DNA from: CALKJP01 sp046299555
GTDB lineage: Bacteria; Bacteroidota; Bacteroidia; JACCXN01
NCBI GenBank assembly: GCA_046299555.1
Contig: JBKBHS010000003.1
Coordinates: forward strand, 124,001-188,000
Reading direction: 5' to 3'
Length of the DNA: 64,000 bases
Part shown: positions 26,343 through 34,896 of the stretch, one piece after another
How the letters are laid out: each line of letters opens with the position of its first letter
Position numbering within the stretch: position 1 is the stretch's first letter
Position numbers and translations under genes: made by a program
Notes under the pieces: generated by a model
Databases searched by the model: none
Seen by the model: only the letters and a program-made list of their open reading frames with translations
Told to the model about the DNA's origin: nothing

Positions 26343-27101
26343 TTATTTTTTCAAATTTGCTACTAAAAACTCTCGGTTCATTCTGGCAATATTTTCCAAT
26401 GAAATTCCTTTAGGGCATTCAGCCTCACATGCACCGGTATTGGTACAATTTCCAAAGTTTTCTTCATCCATTTTTGCCACCATATTTAATACACGGTCGG
26501 TGGCTTCTACTCTACCCTGCGGTAATAAAGCCAATTGAGAAACTTTGGCTGAAACAAACAACATGGCTGACGCATTTTTACATGCTGCAACACATGCTCC
26601 ACAACCAATGCAGGTTGCTGCAGCAAATGCTTTATCAGCATCTTCTTTTGGTACAGGAATAGTATTCCCATCCTGTGCATTACCGGTATTTACAGATATA
26701 AAACCTCCGGCAGCAATTATTCTATCAAATGCAGAACGATCAACAACTAAATCTTTTATAACAGGGAATGCCTTTGCTCTCCATGGTTCAACTATAATGG
26801 TTTCACCATCTTTAAATGAACGCATGTGCAATTGGCAAGTTGTTACCCCTCTTAATGGGCCATGAGGTCGACCATTTATATACATACTACACATTCCGCA
26901 AATACCTTCTCTGCAATCATGGTCAAATGCTACAGGTTCTTTGCCTTCGCTTATTAAGCGTTCGTTTAAAACGTCAAACATTTCGAGAAATGACATATCG
27001 GTTGAAACATTTTTCATTTCGTATGTTTCAAACCTTCCTTGATCGTTAGCATTTTTCTGACGCCAAACTTTTAAGGTTACATTTATTTTCTTTTCGCTCA
27101 T
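26343..27101 (-). CDS. sdhB: Succinate dehydrogenase/fumarate reductase iron-sulfur subunit
   Basis: This 252-residue subunit of complex II carries electrons from the flavoprotein to quinone. The [2Fe-2S] cysteines are in CREGICGMCSMYING and TTCQLHMRSF. The second domain has CIGCGACVAACKNASAM and CTNTGACEAECPKGI for the [4Fe-4S] and [3Fe-4S] clusters. The N-terminus (KINVTLKVWRQKNANDQGRF) and FLEMFDVLNERL are typical of the Bacteroidota B-type enzyme. It is the last gene of sdhC-A-B but is separated from sdhA by 461 bp holding a dead gene. Confidence 0.96.
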   Translation of the reverse strand: MSEKKINVTLKVWRQKNANDQGRFETYEMKNVSTDMSFLEMFDVLNERLISEGKEPVAFDHDCREGICGMCSMYINGRPHGPLRGVTTCQLHMRSFKDGETIIVEPWRAKAFPVIKDLVVDRSAFDRIIAAGGFISVNTGNAQDGNTIPVPKEDADKAFAAATCIGCGACVAACKNASAMLFVSAKVSQLALLPQGRVEATDRVLNMVAKMDEENFGNCTNTGACEAECPKGISLENIARMNREFLVANLKK

Positions 27102-27161
27102 ACCTAATAGTTATTTAGTATCAAAGCCACAAGCCATTAGCTTGAATGAACTTTATATTGT

Positions 27162-27527
27162 TTAATTTTTATCTATACTTACTATAAAAGCGTTTAACAT
27201 TTTTGAAATTTCTTCTACTTCTTTTAAAAGTACATCAACACGTTCAACATCTCCCAACTTAATATTTCTACAAATAATTAGCAATGTTTCTAATTCATAA
27301 ATAGAGCCTCTCGCAATTTTTAAAAATTGAATATAACTAGTTTTGCTATTCCTACCTCACCCTTCAGCAATATTTTCAGGAACTGAAACTGATGCTCTAT
27401 TAAGTTGATTTGTTAATCCATATTTTTCTTTATCAGGAAACTGGTCAGTTAAATTATAAATATCCGTAACTAAATTTATACTCCTTTGCCATACCTGTAA
27501 ATTTTTATACGAACTAATTTTCACCAT
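27162..27527 (-). pseudogene. Four-helix bundle (S23/IVS-type) protein gene with premature TGA
   Basis: A 121-codon frame starts at the ATG at 27527 and ends in TAA at 27162-27164. It has the family pattern: ISSYKNLQVWQRSINLVTDI, FPDKEKYGLTNQLNRASVSV, PENIAEG, then GRNSKTSYIQFLKIARGSIY and ELETLLIICRNI. Codon 57 (27357-27359) is TGA, exactly where the family usually has an aromatic residue (IAEGWGR or IAEGFGR), so a TGG-to-TGA change is likely. The rest is intact, implying recent inactivation or an error. Function of this widespread family is unclear; members also occur inside 23S rRNA intervening sequences. It sits between sdhA and sdhB in the same orientation. Confidence 0.85.
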
Positions 27528-27562
27528 AACTTTATTTAATGGCCATTGGCTAATTCGCTAAA

Positions 27563-29566
27563 TTACTTATAAGAACGTTGTGCTATCTTAATATTTTCGT
27601 ATTTCAATTCTTCTTTATGGAGTTCCCAATTTCCTAATTCTTTGTATTCCCATGCTGCTACGTATGCAAAATTTTCATCATCTCTAAGTGCTTCTCCATC
27701 TTCGGTTTGATATTCTTCTCTAAAATGACCTCCACATGATTCGTTTCTGTGTAAAGCATCTACACACATTAATTCTCCAAGCTCCAGAAAATCGGCAACT
27801 CTTCCTGCTTTTTCTAACTCGGGGTTTAATTCATAGGCAGTTCCGGGTACTCTAACATCTTTCCAAAACTCTTCTCTTAATGCTCTTATCTCTTGAATTG
27901 CTTGTTTTAAACCTTCTGCATTACGAGCCATACCGCACTTATCCCACATTATTTTACCTAATCGTTTATGGAATGAGTCTACCGATTTTTTTCCTTTAAT
28001 TCCTAATAATCTGTCAATATTATCTTTAACTTTTTTCTCTGCTTCCTCAAAGGCAGGGTGATCGGTTGGTATAGCTTTGGTTCTAATTTCATTTGCTAAA
28101 TATGCTCCAATGGTATAAGGTATCACAAAATAACCATCGGCCAATCCTTGCATTAATGCTGAAGCTCCTAAACGGTTAGCTCCATGATCAGAGAAATTTG
28201 CTTCTCCTAAAGCATATAATCCGGGAACTGTTGTCATCAGATTGTAATCTACCCAAAGTCCACCCATCGTATAGTGAACAGCCGGATAAATTTGCATTGG
28301 TTCTTCATAAGGATCAACACCGGTAATTTGTTTGTACATATCAAACAAGTTACCATATTTTTCTTCTACTACAGCTTTCCCAAATTCTTTCAGTTGTTGC
28401 TCGGTAGGATTACTAATGCCTCGTTTGGTAGCTTCAGCACGTCCGTATTTTTCTTTCATATTGTAAGCAAAATCCAAAAATACGGCTTCGCCTGTGGCAT
28501 TAACTCCATAGCCGGCATCACAACGCTCTTTAGCAGCTCTTGAAGCAACATCGCGCGGTACCAGGTTACCAAATGCCGGATATCTTCTTTCTAAGTAATA
28601 ATCTCTGTCTTCTTCTTTAATATCGTTGGGTTTTAATTTCCCTTCTCTTATGGCTTTAGCATCTTCTAATTTTTTAGGAACCCAAATTCTACCATCATTT
28701 CTCAACGATTCAGACATCAATGTTAATTTAGATTGATGATCGCCTGATACGGGAATGCAAGTAGGATGTATTTGTGTAAAACAGGGGTTACCGAAAAAAG
28801 CTCCTTGTTTATGAGCTTTCCATGCTGCAGTAACATTACTTCCCATTGCATTGGTTGATAGGTAAAACACATTACCATATCCTCCGCTTGCTAAAAGAAC
28901 TGCGTGTCCGAAATGTCTTTCTAATTTTCCTGTAACTAAATTTCTGGCAATTATACCTCTTGCTTTACCGTCAATTTTTACCACTTCTAACATTTCGTGG
29001 CGGGCATACATTTTAACAGTTCCTAAACCTACTTGACGTTGTAAAGCACTGTAAGCGCCCAATAATAATTGCTGTCCGGTTTGTCCTGCAGCATAAAATG
29101 TACGTTGCACTTGAGTTCCTCCAAATGAGCGATTACTTAAATATCCGCCATATTCGCGTGCAAATGGAACTCCTTGAGCAACGCATTGATCAATAATGTT
29201 TGCACTTACCGAAGCTAAGCGATACACGTTGGCTTCGCGCGCTCTGTAATCTCCACCTTTTATAGTATCATAAAATAAGCGATATACACTATCTCCATCA
29301 TTCTGATAGTTTTTTGCAGCATTAATACCACCTTGAGCGGCAATTGAATGCGCCCTGCGTGGAGAATCTTGAAAACAAAACACTTTTACTTTGTATCCCA
29401 ACTCTGCCAGTGAAGCTGCTGCCGAAGCTCCGGCTAAACCAGAACCTACTACTATTATTTCTAAGTTACGTTTATTAGCCGGATTTACAAGTGGAACAGT
29501 AGAACGATACTTTATCCACTTTTCTGCTAATGGCCCTTCAGGAATTTTGGCATCTAATTTTGACAT
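27563..29566 (-). CDS. sdhA: Succinate dehydrogenase/fumarate reductase flavoprotein subunit
   Basis: This 667-residue FAD enzyme interconverts succinate and fumarate. Visible are the FAD motif IIVVGSGLAGASAAASLAEL, the flavin-linked histidine region RRAHSIAAQGGINAA, QIHPTCIPVSGDHQSKLTLM, the catalytic-region MSESLRNDGRIWVPKK, and EANFSDHGANRLGASALMQG. The C-terminal domain ends in WELHKEELKYENIKIAQRSY. Length is that of the Bacteroidota/B. subtilis-like complex II. It follows sdhC by 16 bp. Confidence 0.97.
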   Translation of the reverse strand: MSKLDAKIPEGPLAEKWIKYRSTVPLVNPANKRNLEIIVVGSGLAGASAAASLAELGYKVKVFCFQDSPRRAHSIAAQGGINAAKNYQNDGDSVYRLFYDTIKGGDYRAREANVYRLASVSANIIDQCVAQGVPFAREYGGYLSNRSFGGTQVQRTFYAAGQTGQQLLLGAYSALQRQVGLGTVKMYARHEMLEVVKIDGKARGIIARNLVTGKLERHFGHAVLLASGGYGNVFYLSTNAMGSNVTAAWKAHKQGAFFGNPCFTQIHPTCIPVSGDHQSKLTLMSESLRNDGRIWVPKKLEDAKAIREGKLKPNDIKEEDRDYYLERRYPAFGNLVPRDVASRAAKERCDAGYGVNATGEAVFLDFAYNMKEKYGRAEATKRGISNPTEQQLKEFGKAVVEEKYGNLFDMYKQITGVDPYEEPMQIYPAVHYTMGGLWVDYNLMTTVPGLYALGEANFSDHGANRLGASALMQGLADGYFVIPYTIGAYLANEIRTKAIPTDHPAFEEAEKKVKDNIDRLLGIKGKKSVDSFHKRLGKIMWDKCGMARNAEGLKQAIQEIRALREEFWKDVRVPGTAYELNPELEKAGRVADFLELGELMCVDALHRNESCGGHFREEYQTEDGEALRDDENFAYVAAWEYKELGNWELHKEELKYENIKIAQRSYK

Positions 29567-29582
29567 ATCTTATTTTTTAATT

Positions 29583-30248
29583 TTAATGCTGATTAAAAAA
29601 ATGAAATAATGCTATAAATACAAAACCTGCCGGTATTGCTATGGCATATATATTACCCAATTTTTTAATTATTGGGGTATATTTAGTATGACGAATACCA
29701 ACCGATTGGAATGATGATTGAAAACCATGTAGTAAATGTAGTGATAAGAAAATAAATGATATGCAATATAAGGCTACTCTAATAGGATCTTCGAACTTGT
29801 GTACCAAGTGTGCGTAATATTTAGTAGTATCATCCCAAATTCCATCCACAAACTTATCTTTTATTTCAGGAATCCAAAAATCATAAAAATGAAGCGCTAA
29901 AAAAGCCATAATCATTAATCCGGTAATTACCATATTTCTACTCATCCATGTAGAGTTGGCGGCTGCATCCACTTTATTATATTTAATTGGTCGAGAAGCT
30001 TTATTTTTAGCATCTAAAATTATTCCCATGCTTAAATGAAAAATAACTCCAAATAATAATATGGGTTGAAGTAAAAATTGTACTACAGGATTAGTGCCCA
30101 TAAAATGCGATGCTTCATTAAAGGCTTCTTCGCTAATTACAGATAAAAAATTTATTGTAAAATGTTGAAGTAAAAAAACTAATAGAAAAAAGCCTGATAA
30201 GGCCATTAATATTTTCTTTCCAACAGATGAATTTGTAAATTTTCCCAT
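29583..30248 (-). CDS. sdhC: Succinate dehydrogenase cytochrome b subunit
   Basis: This 221-residue membrane anchor binds heme b and hands electrons to menaquinone. Five hydrophobic helices are visible (KILMALSGFFLLVFLLQHFT, FLLQPILLFGVIFHLSMGII, NMVITGLMIMAFLALHFYDF, VALYCISFIFLSLHLLHGFQ, IYAIAIPAGFVFIALFHFF), with conserved histidines in QHF, FHL, LHF and LHLLHGFQSSFQSVG. A single large anchor fits the five-helix B type and explains why no sdhD is present. First gene of the operon, with a good promoter 88 bp upstream. Confidence 0.94.
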   Translation of the reverse strand: MGKFTNSSVGKKILMALSGFFLLVFLLQHFTINFLSVISEEAFNEASHFMGTNPVVQFLLQPILLFGVIFHLSMGIILDAKNKASRPIKYNKVDAAANSTWMSRNMVITGLMIMAFLALHFYDFWIPEIKDKFVDGIWDDTTKYYAHLVHKFEDPIRVALYCISFIFLSLHLLHGFQSSFQSVGIRHTKYTPIIKKLGNIYAIAIPAGFVFIALFHFFNQH

Positions 30249-30335
30249 AATAGTTTATTTCTAACTTGAAATGTTTGAATAATTTTTATTTAAGAAACAA
30301 CTGAAAAGTAAGATTTGTTTACTTTTACAGCCATG

Positions 30336-30366
30336 CAAATGTAAAATTGAAATTGATTTTGCCAAA
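30336..30366 (-). promoter_or_regulatory. Bacteroidota promoter of sdhCAB
   Basis: Read on the minus strand, TTTG (30363-30366), 19 bp, then TACATTTG (30336-30343). This fits the Bacteroidota -33/-7 pattern (TTTG, 19-21 bp, TAnnTTTG) and predicts a leader of about 80 bases. Confidence 0.65.
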
Positions 30367-30421
30367 AGAAATTTAATTTAAAATGATTCTAAATTAATGG
30401 TGTGATTAAAAAATTTAGATT

Positions 30422-31711
30422 ATGAAGTATTCTCCAATTCCCAACAGCTTATTTATTGAAAACAGAAGTCGTTTTGTTAAGCATTTAAAACCTAATTCTA
30501 TAGCATTGTTTGTAAGCAATGACATTATGCCTACCAATGCAGATGGTGCTATGGGATTTGTTCAAAATTCAGACTTGTTTTACCTCACCGGAATAGATCA
30601 AGAAGAAACCATTCTTTTATTATTTCCCGATGCAAAAAACGAAAACCACAAAGAAATACTTTTTGTTCGCGAAACCAATGAACATATTGCTATTTGGGAA
30701 GGTGCCAAACTTACAAAACAACAAGCAACAGAAGTTTCTGGAATTAAAAATATACAATGGACAAACAATTTCCAACAAATTTTAAAAACCTTAATTTTTC
30801 AAGCAGAATATATCTATTTAAACAGCAATGAGCATAGTCGTCAATACATCGAAGTTGAAACTGCCACTATGCGTTTTAATAAAGAAATAATTTCAAAATT
30901 TCCATTGCATAAAATTGAGCGTTCTGCACCAATTATGCAGTATTTGCGAGCCATAAAATCAAAACAAGAAATTGAATTAATACAACATGCTTGTAACATA
31001 ACCGAGAAAGGATTTAGACGAATTTTAAAATTTGTAAAACCCGGTGTAATGGAATATGAAATTGAAGCTGAATTGATTCACGAATTTATAAGAAACCGCT
31101 CAAGAGGATTTGCTTACAGTCCAATAATTGCTTCGGGTTTTAATGCTTGCGTTTTACACTATATTGAAAACAATAAAGAATGTAAAGCGGGCGATGTTTT
31201 ACTATTAGATGTTGGAGCTGAATATGCAAATTATGCCAGCGACTTAACACGTTGCTTACCCGTAAGCGGTAAATTTACCAAACGCCAAAAAGATGTATAT
31301 AATGCCGTTTTACGTGTAATGCGTGCTGCAACCAAAATGCTTGTTATTGGAAATACAATACCTGAATATCATAAAGCAGTTGGGGAATTAATGGAAAAAG
31401 AACTGGTAGATTTAGGATTATTATCCATGGACGAAATTAAAAATCAAAATCCGGAATGGCCGGCTTATAAAAAATATTTTATGCATGGTACATCGCATTT
31501 TCTTGGCTTAGATGTGCATGATGTAGGCGATTTTAATCGTCCATTAGAAGAAGGCATGGTATTTACCTGCGAACCGGGAATTTATATTCGCGAAGAAAAT
31601 TTAGGAATTCGTTTAGAAAACGACATACTTGTAACTAAAAACGGCCCGGTAGATTTAATGGCCAATATCCCAATTGAAGCCGATGAAATTGAAGAATTAA
31701 TGAATAGTTAA
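30422..31711 (+). CDS. pepP: Xaa-Pro aminopeptidase (aminopeptidase P)
   Basis: This 429-residue metallopeptidase removes N-terminal residues preceding proline. The N-terminal creatinase-like domain (SLFIENRSRFVKHLKPNSIA, MGFVQNSDLFYLTGIDQEET) is followed by the pita-bread catalytic domain with metal ligands in LLLDVGAEYANYASDLTR, HGTSHFLGLDVHDVG, TCEPGIYI and GIRLENDIL. Cytoplasmic, no signal peptide. It ends exactly at a bidirectional terminator, and is transcribed away from sdhC. Confidence 0.95.
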   Translation: MKYSPIPNSLFIENRSRFVKHLKPNSIALFVSNDIMPTNADGAMGFVQNSDLFYLTGIDQEETILLLFPDAKNENHKEILFVRETNEHIAIWEGAKLTKQQATEVSGIKNIQWTNNFQQILKTLIFQAEYIYLNSNEHSRQYIEVETATMRFNKEIISKFPLHKIERSAPIMQYLRAIKSKQEIELIQHACNITEKGFRRILKFVKPGVMEYEIEAELIHEFIRNRSRGFAYSPIIASGFNACVLHYIENNKECKAGDVLLLDVGAEYANYASDLTRCLPVSGKFTKRQKDVYNAVLRVMRAATKMLVIGNTIPEYHKAVGELMEKELVDLGLLSMDEIKNQNPEWPAYKKYFMHGTSHFLGLDVHDVGDFNRPLEEGMVFTCEPGIYIREENLGIRLENDILVTKNGPVDLMANIPIEADEIEELMNS

Positions 31712-31748
31712 TAAAAAAGCGGCTCACAAATGTGAGCCGCTTTTTTAT
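31711..31748. terminator. Bidirectional terminator between pepP and lipoprotein gene
   Basis: An 18-bp perfect stem (AAAAAAGCGGCTCACA / TGTGAGCCGCTTTTTT plus AT) with a 2-base loop, A-run before and T-run after, lies between the convergent genes ending at 31711 and 31771. Confidence 0.9.
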
Positions 31749-31770
31749 TGGCATTTATGTCTCAATTAAA

Positions 31771-32733
31771 TTAATTGTAAGGATACAATTTTGTACCGGT
31801 TTTATTTTTGTAAGTCCATTCTACTTTTAATCCCCAAGGGCAAGAACCTGTAACAACATTGCCACTGTTATCCACTCCAAATGTTGTAAGGAATGAAAAA
31901 TCTTTTGCATCAACCACTATATCCAATTTTCCTGAAACAGGTTTGTGAGCACCACATGTGCTATTCCAAATAACAGGTTCTAATACTTGACTTGTAAAAT
32001 TATCACCGTCACGAGTTGTTCCCCAGTTTTCTAAATTATTTTTTCCGTTTTGAGAACCTTCTCCTTCACCTTTAACAGTGTATACATTATTCGACCATGT
32101 ATGCGTCCACTTACGAGCTAAATTGAAGGTTGCTGTACTTCCATCATCAAATTTTACTTGAATATTATTACCAACAACCCTATGTACTAAACTGTTTTGA
32201 AAACCTAAAATTAATAAAACTGCATTTCCTCCACTTACATTTGTTATATTTTTAATTCCGTTAAAAGTTAAACTCTTATTATCGCTAACTCTGGTTACTT
32301 TATAATTTATATACTCTACCTTTACTACAGCTCCGGTATCTCTCCAACGAGCCCCGTTAACATAATTTTCTAAAGTTAATTTTACCTGCCCGGCTCTTAT
32401 TCTGCCATTACAATTAGTTGTCCCATCAAAATTTATAATTAAAATTCCTTGTGGTCGTTGAGTTGTATCAACTGTATATCCACAGATATTATTCAAATAA
32501 GCAAGCGCTTCATCGTTTTCATTACCTTTTCCGCTCATTAAACTATTATCAGATAAAATTCTGTTTGCTTCATTGGTAACATCGTCTATACTCGATTGAA
32601 TTTCTTTATTATCACGGGAAACCTGACCGTCTTCTTTCTTAAATTCCCTACGTTCTTTGCTACATGATATTACAGAAACTGAAATTGCAATAAAAGCTGC
32701 TGCAGCAATTATTAGCGAAAGTGTTTTTTTCAT
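31771..32733 (-). CDS. Hypothetical lipoprotein
   Basis: This 320-residue protein has a lipoprotein signal (IIAAAAFIAISVSVISCSKE, Cys at about 24). A charged linker (ERREFKKEDGQVSRDNKEIQ) comes next, then a beta-rich body with paired motifs GILIINFDGTTNCNGRIRAG, VKVEYINYKVTRVSDNKSLT and TFNLARKWTHTW. I do not recognise a named family; proteins of this layout are common in Bacteroidota genomes. No neighbour indicates a role: it is monocistronic, convergent with pepP and followed by the shared terminator. Confidence 0.8.
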   Translation of the reverse strand: MKKTLSLIIAAAAFIAISVSVISCSKERREFKKEDGQVSRDNKEIQSSIDDVTNEANRILSDNSLMSGKGNENDEALAYLNNICGYTVDTTQRPQGILIINFDGTTNCNGRIRAGQVKLTLENYVNGARWRDTGAVVKVEYINYKVTRVSDNKSLTFNGIKNITNVSGGNAVLLILGFQNSLVHRVVGNNIQVKFDDGSTATFNLARKWTHTWSNNVYTVKGEGEGSQNGKNNLENWGTTRDGDNFTSQVLEPVIWNSTCGAHKPVSGKLDIVVDAKDFSFLTTFGVDNSGNVVTGSCPWGLKVEWTYKNKTGTKLYPYN

Positions 32734-32819
32734 AAGAATAGAGATTTTTAATTTGAATAAGGATAATTTTACAATTATCGTACCAAAAATAATTAAAAAT
32801 ATTCTTTGTTACGAATTGT

Positions 32820-33206
32820 TTAATTTAACTTATGCGGAGTAATTAATTGAAATTCGGGTATTAATACTGTAAGCTCGCTATTATCAACTAATCTTTTCAT
32901 AATATAACTTCCTTTCATAGTGCCAAAATCGGTATGTAAATTACAGGAAGATTCATATTCAAAACTTTGACCGGGTTCTAATACAGGTTGTTCTCCTACT
33001 ACCCCTTCGCCTTCTACTATTCTGTATTCGCCATTAGAATCAAAAATATTCCATCTACGACTAATTAATTGATAGGTAAATTCACTTTCATTTTCTATTC
33101 GAATATGATACGCAAATAAAAAATGATTTTTTAATGGATTTGAAAATTCCTCAATGTATCGAACATCTACCGAAATTTTTATGCCTTGTGTTACTTTTGT
33201 TACCAT
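32820..33206 (-). CDS. apaG: ApaG family protein
   Basis: This 128-residue protein is one ApaG domain, a fibronectin-III-like beta sandwich: TQGIKISVDVRYIEEFSNPL, AYHIRIENESEFTYQLISRR, WNIFDSNGEYRIVEGEGVVG, QPVLEPGQSFEYESSCNLHT and GTMKGSYIMK. In proteobacteria apaG is linked to Co/Mg resistance and Ap4A metabolism, but the biochemical role is not settled. Length is as expected. It stands alone, about 100 bp after the DUF1573 genes on the same strand. Confidence 0.93.
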   Translation of the reverse strand: MVTKVTQGIKISVDVRYIEEFSNPLKNHFLFAYHIRIENESEFTYQLISRRWNIFDSNGEYRIVEGEGVVGEQPVLEPGQSFEYESSCNLHTDFGTMKGSYIMKRLVDNSELTVLIPEFQLITPHKLN

Positions 33207-33310
33207 AGGCTTTAAATTTTGTATGGCAATTATATCAAGCTATATTTCTAAAAACAACTAATACTTTAAAAAGGTTTCAACTAATTTATTCGGCTTGTTA
33301 ATAACTTATT

Positions 33311-33691
33311 TTATTTCTTTCTATTATCAACATCAACTTTAAACCTGATGATCTTTGGCGATTTCTTTGCATTTGAATAAACCTCGAGTGTTCGATCTTG
33401 GTAGCCGATTTTATTTTTTGTATCAAAACTAACTTTAATAACTTGTTTTTCGCCCGGACCTACCGGATTTTTAGGATATTCAAATTTGGTACAGGTGCAA
33501 GTAACCTTTATATCGGTTATTAATAAGGGTTCTGTTCCGGTATTGGTAAAATAATATTCAAAATTTAAAACCTCACCCTCTTTTACTTTTCCAAGCTTTA
33601 TAATTTCCTTTTCAAAATTCAATTCAGCTTTCCCTTGAGAAAATAAATAACTTGAAAATAAATTGAGTAAAATTAAGATTGCTAATCGCAT
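33311..33691 (-). CDS. DUF1573 protein, copy 3 of a tandem triplet
   Basis: This 126-residue exported protein has a signal peptide (MRLAILILLNLFSSYLFSQG) and one DUF1573 (HYDIN/ASH-like Ig) domain: FEKEIIKLGKVKEGEVLNFE, YYFTNTGTEPLLITDIKVTC, TCTKFEYPKNPVGPGEKQVI. It is the most divergent of the three tandem copies; the CGCTVPEW of copy 1 reads CTCTKFEY here. It starts 3 bp after copy 2 and is probably co-transcribed. The family has an unknown role; the domain type suggests envelope protein binding. Confidence 0.88.
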   Translation of the reverse strand: MRLAILILLNLFSSYLFSQGKAELNFEKEIIKLGKVKEGEVLNFEYYFTNTGTEPLLITDIKVTCTCTKFEYPKNPVGPGEKQVIKVSFDTKNKIGYQDRTLEVYSNAKKSPKIIRFKVDVDNRKK

Positions 33692-33694
33692 AAT

Positions 33695-34129
33695 TTATTT
33701 TTTATCGGCAGGTTCTACCGTACCTGTAATTTTTAATTCGCTTACCGATTCGTTTCTTGCATTTGAAGTAATGGTTACAGTTTTATTAAATAAGCCTACT
33801 TTTTTAGTATCATATTTTACCTTAATAGTTCCGCTTTCTCCCGGACGTATGGGTTGTTTTGGCCACTCAGGCACTGTACAATCGCAAGACCCTTTAGCAT
33901 CAGTAATTATAAGTGGTTCTTTTCCGGTATTGGTAAATTTAAAATAATATACTGCTTCGCTAAACTGTTTAATTTTTCCAAAATCATGTATTTCTTTTTC
34001 AAATTTAATTTCGGCATTACTCGAGTTAAGCGATGTTGCACCATGTAATAATTCTTGAGAGAATAACTTTTGCGGATAATTTATAAATAAAAAAAACATT
34101 ATTGAAGAAACAACTAAAATGCTTTTCAT
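33695..34129 (-). CDS. DUF1573 protein, copy 2 of a tandem triplet
   Basis: This 144-residue exported protein has an N-terminal hydrophobic signal (MKSILVVSSIMFFLFINYPQ, LFSQE) and one DUF1573 domain: FEKEIHDFGKIKQFSEAVYY, FKFTNTGKEPLIITDAKGSC, DCTVPEWPKQPIRPGESGTI. It closely resembles copy 1 (same GKEPLII..A.GSC.CTVPEWPK block), indicating duplication. A conserved cysteine pair (SCDC) is kept. Function unknown. Confidence 0.9.
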   Translation of the reverse strand: MKSILVVSSIMFFLFINYPQKLFSQELLHGATSLNSSNAEIKFEKEIHDFGKIKQFSEAVYYFKFTNTGKEPLIITDAKGSCDCTVPEWPKQPIRPGESGTIKVKYDTKKVGLFNKTVTITSNARNESVSELKITGTVEPADKK

Positions 34130-34183
34130 AATTTGCCTTTTTTTAATTTTAAAACTAAAACTGTGCCAATTCTAAAGAATAAA

Positions 34184-34207
34184 AAAGCGAAGCCGGTGCT
34201 TCGCTTT
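34184..34207 (-). terminator. Terminator after DUF1573 copy 1
   Basis: AAAGCGAAGC (34184-34193) pairs with GCTTCGCTTT (34198-34207) around CGGT, with a T-run following in the minus direction. It separates copy 1 from copies 2 and 3. Confidence 0.75.
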
Positions 34208-34223
34208 AGTTCTTTTTATGAAA

Positions 34224-34688
34224 CTAATTTGCCCTTGGCACTGCTCCTTCTGAAGTTTTTCCGGGAAATGCTTCTTCTTGAACAGCTTCAACATTACCGG
34301 TTATTCTTAGCACTTTTTCAGGATTTGTTCTGGCATTTGAGCTAATCGTTACACTCTTATTTATTGGCCCTACACGTTTTGTATCATAACTTACTTTAAT
34401 AATTCCGCTTTCGCCCGGTTTAATAGGTTCTTTTGGCCATTCAGGAACTGTACAACCACAACTTCCGCGAGCGTTTGAAATAATTAGCGGCTCTTTACCG
34501 GTATTTTTAAACTTAAATTCACAAATACCATTAGCCCCTTGTTTAATAGTACCATAATCATGAACTTCTTTTTCAAAAGAAATTTCTGCCAAACTTGCAG
34601 GTTTTTCGGCAGGAGCTCCCGCTTCTTGTGCCATTGAAGCTACAAAGGTAAATGCAGCTAAACCTAATGATAAAAGTGCTTTTTTCAT
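34224..34688 (-). CDS. DUF1573 protein, copy 1 of a tandem triplet
   Basis: This 154-residue exported protein has a signal peptide (MKKALLSLGLAAFTFVASMA) and a short Ala/Pro/Glu linker (QEAGAPAEKPAS). One DUF1573 domain follows: FEKEVHDYGTIKQGANGICE, FKFKNTGKEPLIISNARGSC, GCTVPEWPKEPIKPGESGII. A small tail ends in EGAVPRAN. It carries its own terminator, so expression may be separate from the other two copies. Confidence 0.9.
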   Translation of the reverse strand: MKKALLSLGLAAFTFVASMAQEAGAPAEKPASLAEISFEKEVHDYGTIKQGANGICEFKFKNTGKEPLIISNARGSCGCTVPEWPKEPIKPGESGIIKVSYDTKRVGPINKSVTISSNARTNPEKVLRITGNVEAVQEEAFPGKTSEGAVPRAN

Positions 34689-34896
34689 TGCTTATTGTGT
34701 TAATTTGATTAATTAATTCAATTTTAATTTATGCTTCCAAAGTTATAAAAAATCTCAACAAAATTCAGATGTAGTTTATCCAATGTTATTTCTAAAATCA
34801 TGCCAATTGTTATGTAAAAATCAAATTTTATATGGTTTTTGCTAAAATATTAACTTTGCAGACTTTTAAGCGATTAACAACTTTTAACAGCATATT

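Noticed and set aside
27357..27359. TGA read as tryptophan (alternative genetic code)
   Set aside because: Dozens of long genes in the window have no internal TGA, and TGA ends the frame at 12810. A single TGA in an IAEG-W position is better explained as a mutation.
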